DNA of 64,000 nucleotides from assembly GCA_012845835.1 (NCBI GenBank), contig JABAKD010000021.1, positions 12,146,795-12,210,794 of the forward strand. The letters are read 5' to 3'. The stretch is from Undaria pinnatifida (Eukaryota > Sar > Phaeophyceae > Laminariales > Alariaceae). The notes below the pieces were generated by a model. That model was given only the letters and a program-made list of their open reading frames with translations, was not told the DNA's origin and made no database searches. Positions 13,701 through 22,400 of this stretch are shown piece after piece. Numbering within the stretch: position 1 is the stretch's first letter; every line of letters starts with the position of its first letter. The translations under genes and the position numbers were made by a program.

Positions 13701-15844
13701 TTCTTTCTCTGGTGCAGAACCAAATGCTGGTGTTTTCCTCCAAGGTTTGTCCACCTGTCATAGAAGCGTGCACACAAACACAGTGTGTTCCACCTCGAGC
13801 AAACTAGGGAAATCGAAAGGGATTGGTGCGGCGGTGGCCCGGCACAAAAGGTTGATAGCATTCCTTCTCTGGTGCAGAACCAAATGCTGGTGTTTTCCTC
13901 CAAGGTTTGTCCACCTGTCATAGAAGCGTGCACACAAACACAGTGTGTTCCACCTCGAGCAAACTAGGGAGATCGAAAGGGATTGGTGCGGCGGTGGCCC
14001 GGCACAAAAGGTTGATAGCATTCCTTCTCTGGTGCAGAACCAAATGCTGGTGTGTTCCTCCAAGGTTTGTCCACCTGTCATAGAAGCGTGCACACAAACA
14101 CAGTGTGTTCCACCTCGAGCAAGATAAGTATCGCACTAACAACTACTGTCGCAACATAAATCAAACGCCTTTGCAGCGCGCACAAACAAAATTTCGCTTT
14201 TTCCCACAAGCGTACCTCAGTTTGCTTATGCAGAGGTGCGCGCAGATGCAAGACGTGAGGGTTACGAAGCATACCAGAACGTTGTCCTAGACGCGCGCAA
14301 ACACACGCGCTACGAGTAGCAGGTACCTTGACTAACGAGGCAAACACGTTCAAAATATCGTAAAAACGATGGCTTTACGTTCGCAGGTAAGACAACACTC
14401 TTAGCGCACACGCGCCCTTCGTGGTCTGTAGAGGCGCGTTCACCCAGGACCGGCGCGGCTGAGTGTTGCCTCTTTTCTTCAAACGCCAGCTAACTTGGTC
14501 AGCGACAATCGACAATACCCGCGACTGGAACAAGAGCATCGTTTACACTGCCAGTATTTCGGTGCGGGTGCATATTTTGGAGAGTCTGGACTATAAATAT
14601 ACTCTTTAGGGGCTTCAGAGGTAAATCAACACGGCTATAAAACCGACGATTGCGCACACATGCTACGCCAAAGTTGCACAACATTTTCCTTGAAACACCT
14701 CCCTTTCGAATTTTTGCGGTCTTACCTACCTCACCGGAACAGAAAATCTCAGATTGTTAGAAAAAAGCTGACGGTGCGACTCCATGAACGAACCCGTGCT
14801 ATGCCCGGCCATACGAAAAAAAAAAACAGTTCACAAAACCAAGTATAGATATTCCGACCATTTTTCGGTCAAGGATTCTCCGCCATTCGGAAAATGATAT
14901 CGATAAAAAGTGGTATGCCTTGATAGCTCTATCAGAGCAAGCGTCGAAATATACCTTAATACCTCTATCAGAGCAAGCGTCGAAATATACCTCAACCCCT
15001 TCAGAACCCCGAAATCTTTCCCAATACTAATGTCAAGTAAATTTGTCCCGCAAAAAGGGCTTCCGGTAGCGAAGGCGTTAATGCCTCTATCAGAGCAAGC
15101 GTCGAAATATACCTTAATACCTTCATCAGAGCAAGCGTCGAAACCGTCTACGACTGGGTCGTCGGGGGGTGCTTTTTTCACGTACTGTTTACTACTCCGT
15201 ATAAAGTAAGGAGCTGTACGGCATGACCGCATAACATGACTGTCTCCAGTAAGCCGGCGGGATCGAGTGACCCAGATAAGATCCTTGAGTGTCATCTAGT
15301 TTTGTTAGAGTGCCTTTGGGGCGCCGAAGGAGCTAACGAGCTCTCTCCTGACTTTTGACGAAAACCAAGAATGCAACCCTACGTACAGCCTTACTCCGTT
15401 TTCCTAGCCATGTAGCCAACATTGCTCTTCAGAATCATTCCCACTATGTCCGTAAACACAATCAAATCTTGGACAATAATACAACGAAAAATTGTTAGCT
15501 ATACTTGCGGACAGAGCGGTATCTTCCAGCGATATTGGGCAGAGTGTCCTCAGTTCGAAAGACCAACCAGCATGTGATTCTTACTCTGCTCAAACAAACA
15601 ACTACCCTTCCCCTATCGGAGCACGACTCGTCGGTACATCGGTGCATGCCACGGCCCTTTTCTGAACGGCCAGCACCTGTGTGATTCCGGCGGACCCCCA
15701 CGATGGATTCGCGATGTTATTCCCGACCCCGCTGAAGTTCCTCGGGACGAATTCAAGGAGCTCCCCCACAGCAATCCCCTCAAAAGAAAGTAAGACGGCT
15801 GCACAGACGAACAGCCACGTTGCCCGTGCGCTTGCGTCCGCCAT
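1533..15844 (-). CDS. Haem peroxidase-DOMON-cytochrome b561 fusion gene (multi-exon, 3' end not found)
   Basis: Eleven exons were placed on the minus strand: 15844-15677, 13306-13229, 13139-13099, 12152-11753, 10740-10652, 8680-7802, 7040-6624, 5401-5297, 4535-4332, 2747-2527 and 1782-1533. They encode a signal peptide, an animal-type (An_peroxidase) haem peroxidase domain, a DOMON domain and a cytochrome b561 core. Where adjacent exons are both placed, phases agree (0, 0, 2, then 0 for the peroxidase and DOMON exons, and 2 at the b561 join). Not located: the exon expected between 11753 and 10740 (the GD-R-x-x-E segment), possibly a DOMON N-terminal exon between 6624 and 5401, and the last b561 helix, probably left of the window. 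Known family roles suggest a secreted or luminal peroxidase domain tethered to a membrane protein that moves electrons across the membrane, from ascorbate or a similar donor. The fusion itself is read from exon order and phase, not from a transcript, so two adjacent genes remain possible. Confidence 0.75.
2527..2747 (-). CDS. Exon 10: linker and first b561 core helix
   Basis: From CATAG|GACATC to ATAAG|GTATGG, 73 codons plus 2 bases. It encodes DTLVIYSYREGAG, GQHPNGNRGASTVNFATG and LHGALMLIAWMFLAP followed by TGIYYIR. This is the typical DOMON-b561 junction: 'vIyAyr..g....H..nr G...vnF.tG' followed by HG-x-LM-x-x-AW-x-x-x-x-P-x-G-x-Y-x-x-R. The His of HGALM is the first of four conserved b561 haem ligands. 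The transmembrane segment is about 20 residues. Confidence 0.8.
3885..4262 (+). repeat. Hexanucleotide (AACAAG)n and GAC microsatellite in an intron
   Basis: Degenerate AACAAG units from about 3885 become a nearly perfect array at 4082-4202 (about 20 units), followed by (GAC)n and (AAAGAC)n. It lies between exons 9 and 10 of the peroxidase gene. The Arg-Thr and Leu-Val ORFs here are translations of the repeat. Confidence 0.9.
4332..4535 (-). CDS. Exon 9: DOMON domain, C-terminal strands
   Basis: 68 codons, from TTGGGCAG|GATTTT to AAAGAG|GTGCGT. It encodes DFVICEVISATEG, VPSPDLVNPELNVTGVSVED and GWTSITFLRDLSSLDDEDYN. The end matches the DOMON consensus 'DG-x-T-x-x-x-F-x-R-x-L-x-x-x-D-x-x-D'. 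A longer minus-strand ORF runs on to 3933, but beyond the donor it is only a Leu/Val translation of the microsatellite in the next intron. Confidence 0.7.
5297..5401 (-). CDS. Exon 8: DOMON domain, central strands
   Basis: 35 codons, from GCCTCAG|CTTCTG to GCGCAG|GTGGGA. It encodes LLDEDMLSITLKAKD, then GMLGIGWGG and VTMFTAQ. DOMON domains share the pattern of alternating hydrophobics followed by GW-x-G-x-G and M-x-x-A-D-x-V; the next exon starts DFVICEV, completing that motif across a phase-0 junction. DOMON domains bind haem or sugars and often sit next to b561 cores. The N-terminal DOMON strand was not located. Confidence 0.65.
6624..7040 (-). CDS. Exon 7: C-terminal peroxidase lobe
   Basis: 139 codons, from GACTCCAG|GCTTAC to TGGGAG|GTGCGT, phase 0 at both ends. 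It begins AYGLTAAADFADITAD, then NVDAITGALAED, GGVFGDLLLEAWIDQLFR and AGDRMYHF, matching the family blocks 'vdniDl..G.laE' and 'Q-F-x-R-x-x-x-GDR-x-Y'. Downstream are ETTLSDVINRTMNVTDLP (the 'tL.dvi.rnt.i..l' block, with possible N-glycosylation sites NRT and NVT) and a two-Cys segment CFSDCEAVG that probably begins the linker to the DOMON domain. Confidence 0.78.
7802..8680 (-). CDS. Exon 6: central and C-terminal peroxidase domain with a long insertion
   Basis: 293 codons, from CTTGCAG|GACACC to CGAGAA|GTGAGT. It opens with DTYQACRGWTIAVFQHM and NDFIIQLMG, then has about 170 residues rich in Ser, Thr, Arg, Gly and Ala with no family similarity. It resumes with SDYDNTVNPAADVF, LRGAVLTPALAIDTYYSA and RGRDHGLPSYNSVRE, the last being a strongly conserved signature. 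The proximal haem histidine normally lies in an F-x-GHS motif; the aligned sequence is AAAFESALPS, with Glu (GAA) at the His position. The low-complexity insertion is open in frame throughout, so it may be coding or a retained intron. Confidence 0.8.
9840..9962 (+). repeat. Short dispersed repeat related to 15000-15085
   Basis: The stretch from CCCCTTTAGAGCCC to GTGAAGGCGTT matches 14996-15080 (CCCCTTCAGAACCC to GCGAAGGCGTT) with scattered differences. Both lie in introns of the peroxidase gene, so this is a diverged dispersed repeat of unknown type. Confidence 0.55.
10652..10740 (-). CDS. Exon 5: peroxidase H...LEHNR helix
   Basis: The exon starts after TTTCCAG, encodes TFALHIMLLLEHNRCCIDVA and then TYGYEGDE, and ends at GACGAG|GTGGGT in phase 0. 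L-H-x-L-x-x-REHNR is a hallmark helix of animal-type haem peroxidases; the usual Arg of REHN is Leu here. The exon is 2 bases plus 29 codons, so the unseen preceding exon must end in phase 1. The next exon begins DTYQACRGW, which continues the family pattern (DE-x-Y-Q-x-A-R) exactly. Confidence 0.72.
11575..11623 (-). pseudogene. Diverged duplicate of the exon 4 tail
   Basis: This short stretch encodes ETGALLRNTDATLM and is followed by a donor GATG|GTTAGT. It is clearly homologous to the end of exon 4, which reads ETGVPFRNTDGTWM before its own donor. It starts right after a CAG acceptor (TAACCAG). It lies about 170 bp downstream of the exon 4 end. Together with the head duplicate it brackets exon 4. 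Confidence 0.6.
11753..12152 (-). CDS. Exon 4: peroxidase distal-site region and FIDLDYMYG block
   Basis: The exon encodes AVFIAWGQLITYDLSLTADN, then a Cys-containing acidic stretch, then SFIDLDYMYGRSDEEAERFR and NTDGTWM, and ends at GGATG|GTGAGC. WGQ-x-I-x-x-D and FIDLxxxYG are diagnostic of animal-type haem peroxidases. In that family the WGQ block reads WGQ-hydrophobic-x-D-H-D, where Asp can be linked to haem and His is the distal catalytic residue. Here the two positions are Thr and Tyr. Two in-phase acceptors are possible: 12152 (after CTCGCAG), or 12098 (after GAAAAG), which omits 18 residues. Diverged copies of both ends of this exon lie just outside it. Confidence 0.75.
12222..12295 (-). 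pseudogene. Diverged duplicate of the exon 4 head (distal site, His retained)
   Basis: This segment encodes WAVFETRGQFITHDLSL and continues to the residues DNVSE. It matches exon 4 at 15 of 22 residues over the VF...SE stretch and lies about 200 bp upstream of it. A pyrimidine-rich acceptor (CTCCTCCTCAG) precedes it and a GAG|GTGTTC donor ends it, so it looks like an exon. It keeps the THD motif with the histidine that exon 4 has lost, but has Arg in place of the Trp of WGQ. Its start phase does not match exon 3, so simple inclusion would break the frame. It could be a decayed duplicate, an exon of a paralogue, or an alternative exon. Confidence 0.65.
13099..13306 (-). CDS. Exons 2 and 3: peroxidase block YADGVS...RPTAR...NAMF
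   Basis: Exon 2 (13306-13229, 26 codons) follows an acceptor GACAG|GTGCGC and encodes GDYADGVSTPPGDDRPTARQ, the family's YaDG and RPsaR block. Exon 3 (13139-13099, 13 codons plus 2 bases) encodes RKNAMFNTEIRPQ and ends at a strong donor CAGAC|GTAAGC. Together they give the expected R-x-x-x-N-A-x-F spacing. The intron between them is only 89 bp, far shorter than the others. Its donor is uncertain: CAA|GTCGAA keeps the frame but is weak, while the stronger AAG|GCAAGT (a GC donor, 4 bases earlier) would put exon 3 out of frame. The domain identity is firmer than the exact junction. Confidence 0.65.
13643..14122 (+). repeat. 160-bp tandem repeat, three copies, in intron 1
   Basis: Three head-to-tail copies of exactly 160 bp, starting at 13643, 13803 and 13963 with ACTAGGGA. 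They differ at only a handful of bases, so the expansion is recent. The unit length is not a multiple of three and the unit contains no family motif. The final copy ends within CCACCTCGAGCAAG. It lies in the 2.4-kb first intron of the peroxidase gene. Confidence 0.92.
14925..15150 (+). repeat. Four copies of a 31-bp repeat in two pairs
   Basis: The unit CTATCAGAGCAAGCGTCGAA plus ATATACCT occurs at about 14929, 14964, 15085 and (diverged) 15122. The two tandem pairs bracket the dispersed repeat shared with 9840-9962. The whole could be a small element with direct terminal repeats inside intron 1. Confidence 0.7.
15677..15844 (-). CDS. Exon 1: start, signal peptide and peroxidase N-terminus
   Basis: The ATG at 15844-15842 lies in a good context (AAGATGG). 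Residues 1-27 form a signal peptide: a short polar start, a hydrophobic core around residues 9-20, then Gly/Glu. Residues 41-53 carry GNNIANPSWGSAG, the N-terminal block of animal-type haem peroxidases (G-NN-NP-WG-AG). The exon ends at CAG|GTGCTG after 56 codons, phase 0. Reading on past this point loses family similarity and stops at 15602. The following intron is about 2.4 kb and holds the 160-bp triplicated repeat. No TATA box or other promoter element could be assigned upstream. Confidence 0.75.
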
Positions 15845-17125
15845 CTTGGCCCACCAATGGAGTCTCCTGGGTGCGCGTGAAATGAGAAGGGGGCATGTAG
15901 CGTCAGACCGAGGCTATTGTCGGAGGGGTGGAGGTGGGGCGCACGTATTGGTTGATAGCATTACCGGTAAGCATTTTACGAGGTATTACATATCTATTTC
16001 TAGACGAGGCAAGCCGCGGCATCACCCACCAAGGTGACAGCGCGTGAAGGAACCGAGGAACCCCGTGAGCGTTTCGGCGAGTCCACATGAAGGGTGAGCT
16101 GCATCCCCACGAGAACACCTTGCGAGGCGGACATCGACACTTTTTGCGTTGTTTGTTGAGCGCAATGATAGTACCACCGAATGTCGTTTTCGTGAGGCGA
16201 CGGTGGCGGGGAATACGTTTCGTGTAGCCCCCCTCCCCGCCTTAGGGACGGTCGCGCGGTACGCTTCCCTTAAAAAAGATACGAATCTCCTTGCAGTCGT
16301 TTGATACGGTAAGTCATGCACAGGATCCTGTGTCAAATGCTGCAATAGGGTATTGATTACACTGTTGTGTATAACGCACCCTGCAGCACGCAAGGAAACC
16401 TGCCGCGCTAGGGGACCGTCAACCCATCTCGGGCAACGGGACCGCCGACTTGGGGGTCGGCCAAAACCGAAACGTTACTGGAAAGGCTTTTTTTATTAAT
16501 ATAAACTCAATACATAGGAAAATATGCATGTCGCGAGGATAGGTATACGAAATCATTCCAAAATTACAAGGCGAGGCGAAAACACACAAAGACGACATCT
16601 GTACGACATATTTAACCTCGTTCAAGCAAGCATTAAGAAGAATAAATACAAAAATCAAGGCTACATTTGCAGCGAAACACACCAGTATTACTGGTGGTAT
16701 ATGTGTTGTTAGTACCGCTATTGTCGTTGATAACGTTTTGCACTTGTGTATAATATACTACAAGGGCTCCGCATAGGCGCCGGCATTCGCCGGCGCGCAT
16801 GCTTCGGGTAGGGCAGGGCAGCACTTCGACAACTTAAGGTGTAGCTGTCCGATTTGGCATGCATTGAACTTTAAAGTAATGCCAAGAGTTTAATACGAAC
16901 ATGGGATTCTGGAAGTCATGATTTGACAAAAGAAAAAACGTAATATTATACAACAAAGAAGGCAAGGATAGGCGAAACAAACTGTTAAATGCGCCGTCAA
17001 GTAAAAGTTGGCGTCTATCAAACAAAAATACCGAAAAGAGTGTTATTGGGAACCTGCGTCGCCTCTAGGCGAAACAAAAGAGGCCTTGGCATTAATAAAG
17101 AGACTGCACTGCTGTCCCCGTGGCA
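15845..17125. other. Upstream of the peroxidase gene; no gene recognised
   Basis: The 5' flank and presumably promoter of the peroxidase gene, but no core promoter motif could be assigned with confidence. A GC-rich hairpin (CGCCGGCATTCGCCGGCG) lies at 16780-16797. Small ORFs on both strands show no recognisable family. Confidence 0.5.
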
Positions 17126-17500
17126 ATGGAGGTTCGAAGTCGACAGGATGCAAAGTCTGTTTGCATCAAACGTCGACATGGAGACATGTCAGCCGGCGAG
17201 GTTTTGGAAGAAGATTGCTTTGTTTGTTACGTGAAGGCTGTCGCATTGATTGGTTTGCGTGGTCGCGGGCGAGGAGGAAAACGTAGAAGAGGAGGGCGAT
17301 CTCTCGTTGAGGCGGAGTTGTCTAAGATTGGTGCGGGGGTGGCTTTGCTCGTACGGGAGGTTGGCGTAGCGCTTCTTCTCTGTTTTTTCTCGGGAAGGCG
17401 GGATATGTGTGTCTGCTGTCTTTGCTTCGTGGGGGCTTTCACGTTGTCGAAATTGGACGCGTCTCCTCAATGCATAATATCCGGAGTGTCTCTACCATGA
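17126..17500 (+). CDS. Hypothetical 124-residue ORF
   Basis: An ORF with ATG at 17126 in a fair context (GGCAATGG). The product has a charged N-terminal half with a Gly/Arg run (RGRGRGGKRRRGG, residues about 46-58), then a hydrophobic, Cys-rich C-terminal half that may be read-through into an intron. No family was recognised. It could be the first exon of a gene or chance. Confidence 0.2.
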   Translation: MEVRSRQDAKSVCIKRRHGDMSAGEVLEEDCFVCYVKAVALIGLRGRGRGGKRRRGGRSLVEAELSKIGAGVALLVREVGVALLLCFFSGRRDMCVCCLCFVGAFTLSKLDASPQCIISGVSLP

Positions 17501-19260
17501 CGACTGCTGATAGTGCCGTGCGTATTTCCTAGAAACTGACATATTATTTACTGGTAGTAATAATAATAGACCTTTGCAACATTTTTTTTCTTCATCCCAT
17601 TTATTATCCCCGCAGCACTCTCGCGCTCCCTCCCAGTAGTAACTCAGATCTGGGGTCAATAGCGGGCCCTCCTCCTCCCTCCCCACTTCGGCACGTGCTT
17701 TCATTTTTACCGCGAGGAGAATCCAGCATTTTCTTCTCTCGTCGACTCGCGTCGAACCAACCCACGCTGCTAGGCGCTCTCAGCAGTTGATCCCTGTTTT
17801 TTTTTTTTTTGCATTTATTTTTGCAAATAAAGTCAAATCTCATCGTGGTGGGTGTCGAACTCAAGGACAACCAAACGTTAGTAGTACTGTATTCGAGGGT
17901 AACACCACTATTATTAATAGACCACCGGGGCGGCCGGCTGACAAATGATTTTAAAAAAACAGGATCTTTGCATAGAGATTACATACCCTCCCCCATATTG
18001 TATGATATTACGATGGTTGACGCGATATGTACAGAATAAAGCGACCTAAGCATCAGCGTACGCGGAGTTTTAGATATCATGAATAACGAACGACCGCGAC
18101 GGCAGAGCACGGCAAAGCATAGCGCGTCGCTCTCCTGAGCTAGCGGTGCGCTGCTGAGCTGAGCCGCAGGGCATCGCAGGGCACTGCACGGCGCTTCGTT
18201 GCTGTAAGCTATATATAGCGCTGCGATGGGGTGCTGGGCGGTGTCGAGCTGATGAGCCAAGCCCAGATCTCAGCGGCTGAAGCTTCGTCAAGTACAAAAC
18301 AAATGGTTCGAATCAAAGAAAAGCTAAAGCTGGACCGTTCCGCAACTAATGCACAGGCGGCAAATTAGGGGCAGTAGGAAGTTCAACTTCCAAGACAAAA
18401 AGGAAGAAAAATCGCGAAAAAGTTCAAATCGTGTTGGCAGAAAAACCAAGTTTGCAGGAAGCCGCTGAAAGGTCAAGAAACAGGCAATGTTTCAGTTGTT
18501 GTTGTTGTTGTCGTTCTCACATTAACTCGCATAATCAAGTCCGTGGTCACAGGACAGGCTCCAGTCACTCTGGAGCTGAGGAATACCCTAGGGGAAAAAC
18601 ACAAACCAAAGGTGGTACACGCATAAATCACAGCTGACGCAATTCATGCCTCCACCAGAAACATATAAAAGTGAAATCGGGAGTCAGTCTACGATGCGCC
18701 AGGTCCATACCGGTGCATACGTCTCATTACTCGCGCCTGGAAAAACCGACTATATACCGCTTGCCAACCAAGAAAGACTACCACGTATATATTACACGTG
18801 GTATCTATCACTACGCATGCGCACAGCAGACGCAAGTCAATTGGAAAAAAGAACCAAACAAAGAAGAGAAAGGAAAGGAAATGGGTGCATGGGGCCAAGA
18901 AAAAGAAAAGGTAAATAAATTTTGGGGGGTCTACTGGCGAGTCTTGCCACCAGCACGATGCCACGTGGTTTTTCGACGATCTACAGCAGTACTACGAACG
19001 ACTTCCGATACACCCACCGAAGCACGGACTACCGGCGAATTACGCGATCGACAGCTGGCCGTGGTTGTCACGTGTCTCTGTGTTGGGGCCCCCTGTGCGC
19101 TGCCTCTTGTTGGCTCTTTCTTGGGTAAACCATGCGGTGTGCTCGATGGTCTCACGGCACCAGAATCAGAACGTCCGCTCGTACGACGTATCATTCTTAC
19201 AGGAAATAAATGTAATCGTACCTGGTATTTTTTTCTCCATCAATATGAACATAAAACGGT
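17501..19260. other. No gene recognised
   Basis: AT-rich and simple sequence. At 18090-18250 there is a GC-rich, self-complementary stretch (many GCTGAGC and GCAGGGCA words) that resembles 22545-22690 in composition. The roughly 200-residue ORF at 18671-19282 carries no motif I recognise. Confidence 0.45.
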
Positions 19261-19261
19261 T

Positions 19262-19953
19262 GTTATATGTTGGACAGAGTGATGCGTGTACTACTAAACT
19301 TGCCAACGGCACTCGTCCTGCACTTTGAGCTATCTGCTGTGGTTCTGGTTGCTACTAGTTGCTGCTGTATGTGCTAGAAGTTTCGCCCTTCGGCTACTGC
19401 TGCTGCACCTGATGTTGTGTGTTTGCCAATGTTGTCAGTTGGCGTTCATGCTCGTCGTACAAACTGCTGTTCTCACCCAGTACGTACGGGTTTCCTCGTA
19501 CCTCGACGGCACGACTACGAGCTCAAAACAGAAGGGAGGTGACACGAAATGGCATGGACAATGGCCACATAGAAGCGAGCACAGCGGGGTAGTTCGCTGC
19601 GAATCAACCGCACTCGTTCATGCCTACAGCAGAGGCTGCCTGGAGTGTCAGCGGCCGTGCTAAAGCCAACGCCAAAGGCCGAAGAGACGGCTCTTCTGCC
19701 TGCTTGGTTTTGTCTCGAGATGCTGTTATATGTAGACTATTGGACAGAGTGATGCGTGTACGACTAAACTTGCCAACTGCACTCGTACTGCACTTTGAGC
19801 TATCTGCAGTGGTTCTGGTTGCTACTAGTTGCTGCAGTACGTGCTAGAAGTTTCGCCCTTCGGCTACTGCTGAGCACCTGATGTTATGTGTTTGCCAATG
19901 CCGTCAGTTGGCGTTCATGCTCGTCGTACATACTGCTGTTCTCACCCGGTACG
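19262..19953 (+). repeat. Direct repeat pair of about 215 bp, 470 bp apart
   Basis: The segment beginning TGTTATATG and TTGGACAGAGTGATGCGTGT at about 19262-19484 recurs at about 19727-19953 with roughly 95% identity. The repeats have a TG start but no clear CA end, and 250 bp lie between them. They could be terminal repeats of a very small LTR-type element (TRIM) or a simple local duplication. Confidence 0.75.
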
Positions 19954-20721
19954 CAAAATTCCAAACATTATCACGTACCGTTTGGAAATGATGCCAATTT
20001 TGTAAATCATTCAGGCGTTGCAGCCATTAAGATTCAACAATTTTTCCAAAATTCCTCCTCGACACTCGCTCGTCTCGCTCGGCACCCGTCCGCGTTCACG
20101 TCGATGTGCGGAACGGACACGGCAGGGCGAGGGGCGTCGGAGCCGCCTCCCGAAGGCGGCGCTCAAACCAAGCCATATTCGACCGAGAATTCCAGTTCCG
20201 CGAATCGCATACTTTGGCCGAGACAAAAAACTCCTGACCAAAGTCCATGACACCAAGGAATGACTCGATATTCAAGGAATGATTTTATATATATTTGTAT
20301 TGTTGTTATCACCGCCGAAATATAACAACTTACCAGCTTGGGATGAAGCACGTATAGTTGCTAACAGTATAACGACTAGCTGTTGATGTTCAGCCATCCT
20401 GACAACAATCCGTAGTGACCAACGAGCGGCCGGCGTATCACCCAGCTTGCAAAGATGAGTATAGGCCCTACGTTTATCGAACTCACAGCCTGCGTTTTAG
20501 AAGATATTCGTTATAAATGTGTACGGGCCAAAACTGTACGAACAAGTACAAATAAGTACAAATATTTACGACACCGTAAATCACATGGTAGTTGCATACG
20601 AAAACTTTTCAGATGGCTTGTAGCCTTGGCTATCCCCCAACTCGGCGTTTCCGATTACCAGATCCCGTTGGCGGCCCCCTGGCCCAGCGGTCGCCTAGGG
20701 CAAAATCCGTTGGCGGTCTAC

Positions 20722-21650
20722 TATATTATAAAAATTAAAATACACTCCAGCTGTGAGATCGAATATTTTGTCGAAACTCATATTTGCAAGCTGTGTGTGA
20801 TACTCTGATTGCGCGTGTTACGGGTTGTGTGTCCTCATTAAGGATATAGGTCGGCGACTCCCCTTCCAACTACAGTGTAGCTATCAGGGTCAACAGGATG
20901 ATGTTAGGCAGTCTGTGCGCGGAAACTATAAAACCCGTTTCTGAGGGGGACATAATCTGACAGCTGTGGAAAGAAATGCATCAGTTTATCAAGTGAACAT
21001 TGTAATTCGAATAACCGGTGAGGGGAAGGCGGAGGTTTTAAGGACGTGGGGGCCTGATTTTGATCAAAAGGGGGCGGGAGGGGGGGGAGGGGAGGGAGGG
21101 GACGGGTGGGGCAGGTCAATTTGTGCGTGGAAGCTATACATCCTTCTTATGGGGGAGGGCGGGGGAATGTGGCGGGGGGACGGGGAGCGGGGGGGAGGGC
21201 TTTAGGTCGCATAGATGTAGGGGTTTGCTATACGCGTGGTGCGAGTCTAGGCGATGGTGCGGGTGGTGGGGAAGGAGGGAACGTTGGGGGCTGGGGTGGG
21301 TGGGAATTTCAGCAGCGGCATGGACGGCTCTAAAACGATAACGAGGCGATATCAAGGACGTGGAAATGTTTATTAACTCTGGCGGATTTCGATATTAGGT
21401 GAGGCGTTTAAGCAAGAGAAAGCGAGGGGAAAAAAAAAAAGGGGGGGCGGGGGGAGGGGGGGGGGGGTCGAGAGGTTTAGGTCACACATAATATAAAAAT
21501 ACGCTCCAGCTATGAGATCAAGGATTTGGTCGACACTGATCTTCGCAACATTGTGCATGTGATCCTCCGATCGCGCGTATTAATCATATATGTAGGGGCT
21601 TGCTATACGCGCGGTACTGGGTCTAGGCGATCGTGCGGGGTGTGGGGAAG
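20722..21650 (+). repeat. R1 repeat, 0.9-kb copy with G tracts
   Basis: It begins TATAAAAATTAAAATACACT and continues CCAGCTGTGAGATCGAA, the landmark of the R1 family. Blocks follow in order: TCCTCATTAAGGATATAGG, GCGCGGAAACTATAAA, an array of long G runs, then a second internal block with a similar CTCCAGCTATGAGATC start at 21506. The reverse complement of nearly the whole unit is at 53820-54720. No coding capacity was recognised. Confidence 0.85.
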
Positions 21651-21680
21651 GAGGGGCTCCGGGTCACTCGAGCGAGTAAC

Positions 21681-22217
21681 CTAACCCCGCTCTTCCTTTA
21701 CGGTCTTAACCGAAACATGTAAGCTAAGCTTCGTGCGCCAAAAGTGTCGTCTAGACTCGTTTTCGTGAGTGAGGTACATTAAGAAGGACTCGTGCGAGTC
21801 GAGTCGTGGAAATCCCCCAGAGAAAATGGGGGTTGAGGCCTTGGTCTTAGATTGGAACGCCGCCCAAGCGGACACCCCTACGGTAGCCTGGGTTAGGTGT
21901 TGCTTCAATCGCTTTCTTACCAGATAGCCTGACACTGCTGCTTCCGCCTGGTGCCTCCTTGCTGTTTCAAAAGCATCGAGGAACAAGAGTCGTCGCAATC
22001 GGACAGCAATAATACAACGACAATTGCTAACGGAGGCGCCAAGGTACACGCCTGCACCCTGAAAAATCTTCGTTGGAACCAACAGCAGCCGCGTTTGTTG
22101 CGGGACTATTGAAAAACATAAGAATGCACTCCACAGCTGCGAGATCGAAGATTTTTCGTCGAAACTCATATATTTGCAAGTTGTGTGTGTGACACGCCAA
22201 TCGCGTGCATTACTCAA
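21681..22217 (-). CDS. Hypothetical 178-residue ORF
   Basis: An open frame of 178 codons on the minus strand. The middle resembles an IQ-like basic stretch (TARRHQAEAAVSGYLVRKRL), but there is no clear family match. Its 5' end runs into the diverged R1 copy at 22107, which argues against an intact gene. It could be an exon of a host gene or a relic. Confidence 0.2.
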   Translation of the reverse strand: MSNARDWRVTHTTCKYMSFDEKSSISQLWSAFLCFSIVPQQTRLLLVPTKIFQGAGVYLGASVSNCRCIIAVRLRRLLFLDAFETARRHQAEAAVSGYLVRKRLKQHLTQATVGVSAWAAFQSKTKASTPIFSGGFPRLDSHESFLMYLTHENESRRHFWRTKLSLHVSVKTVKEERG

Positions 22218-22400
22218 TGTGTGTTATCGTCAAAGATATAGGACTCCCTGTATAACTTGATTGTACAAGGGTCAACAAGGTGTGGTGGTAATGAATCTAT
22301 GCACGGAAACTAAAAATCTGATGGCTGTGGTATGAATTATTAGTCGTATAACCGGTGAGCGGAGGGCGGCGTTTTTAGGGGGGGGGGGCAGGGAGTCCAA
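22107..22400 (+). repeat. R1 repeat, diverged partial copy
   Basis: The landmarks GCACTCCACAGCTGCGAGAT, CAAGTTGTGTGTGTGACACG and CAAAGATATAGG match R1 with many substitutions. The copy ends at a short G run near 22380. Confidence 0.7.

Noticed and set aside
13643-14122. CRISPR-like array
   Set aside because: The repeats are contiguous 160-bp tandem copies with no unique spacers, in an intron of a eukaryotic gene.
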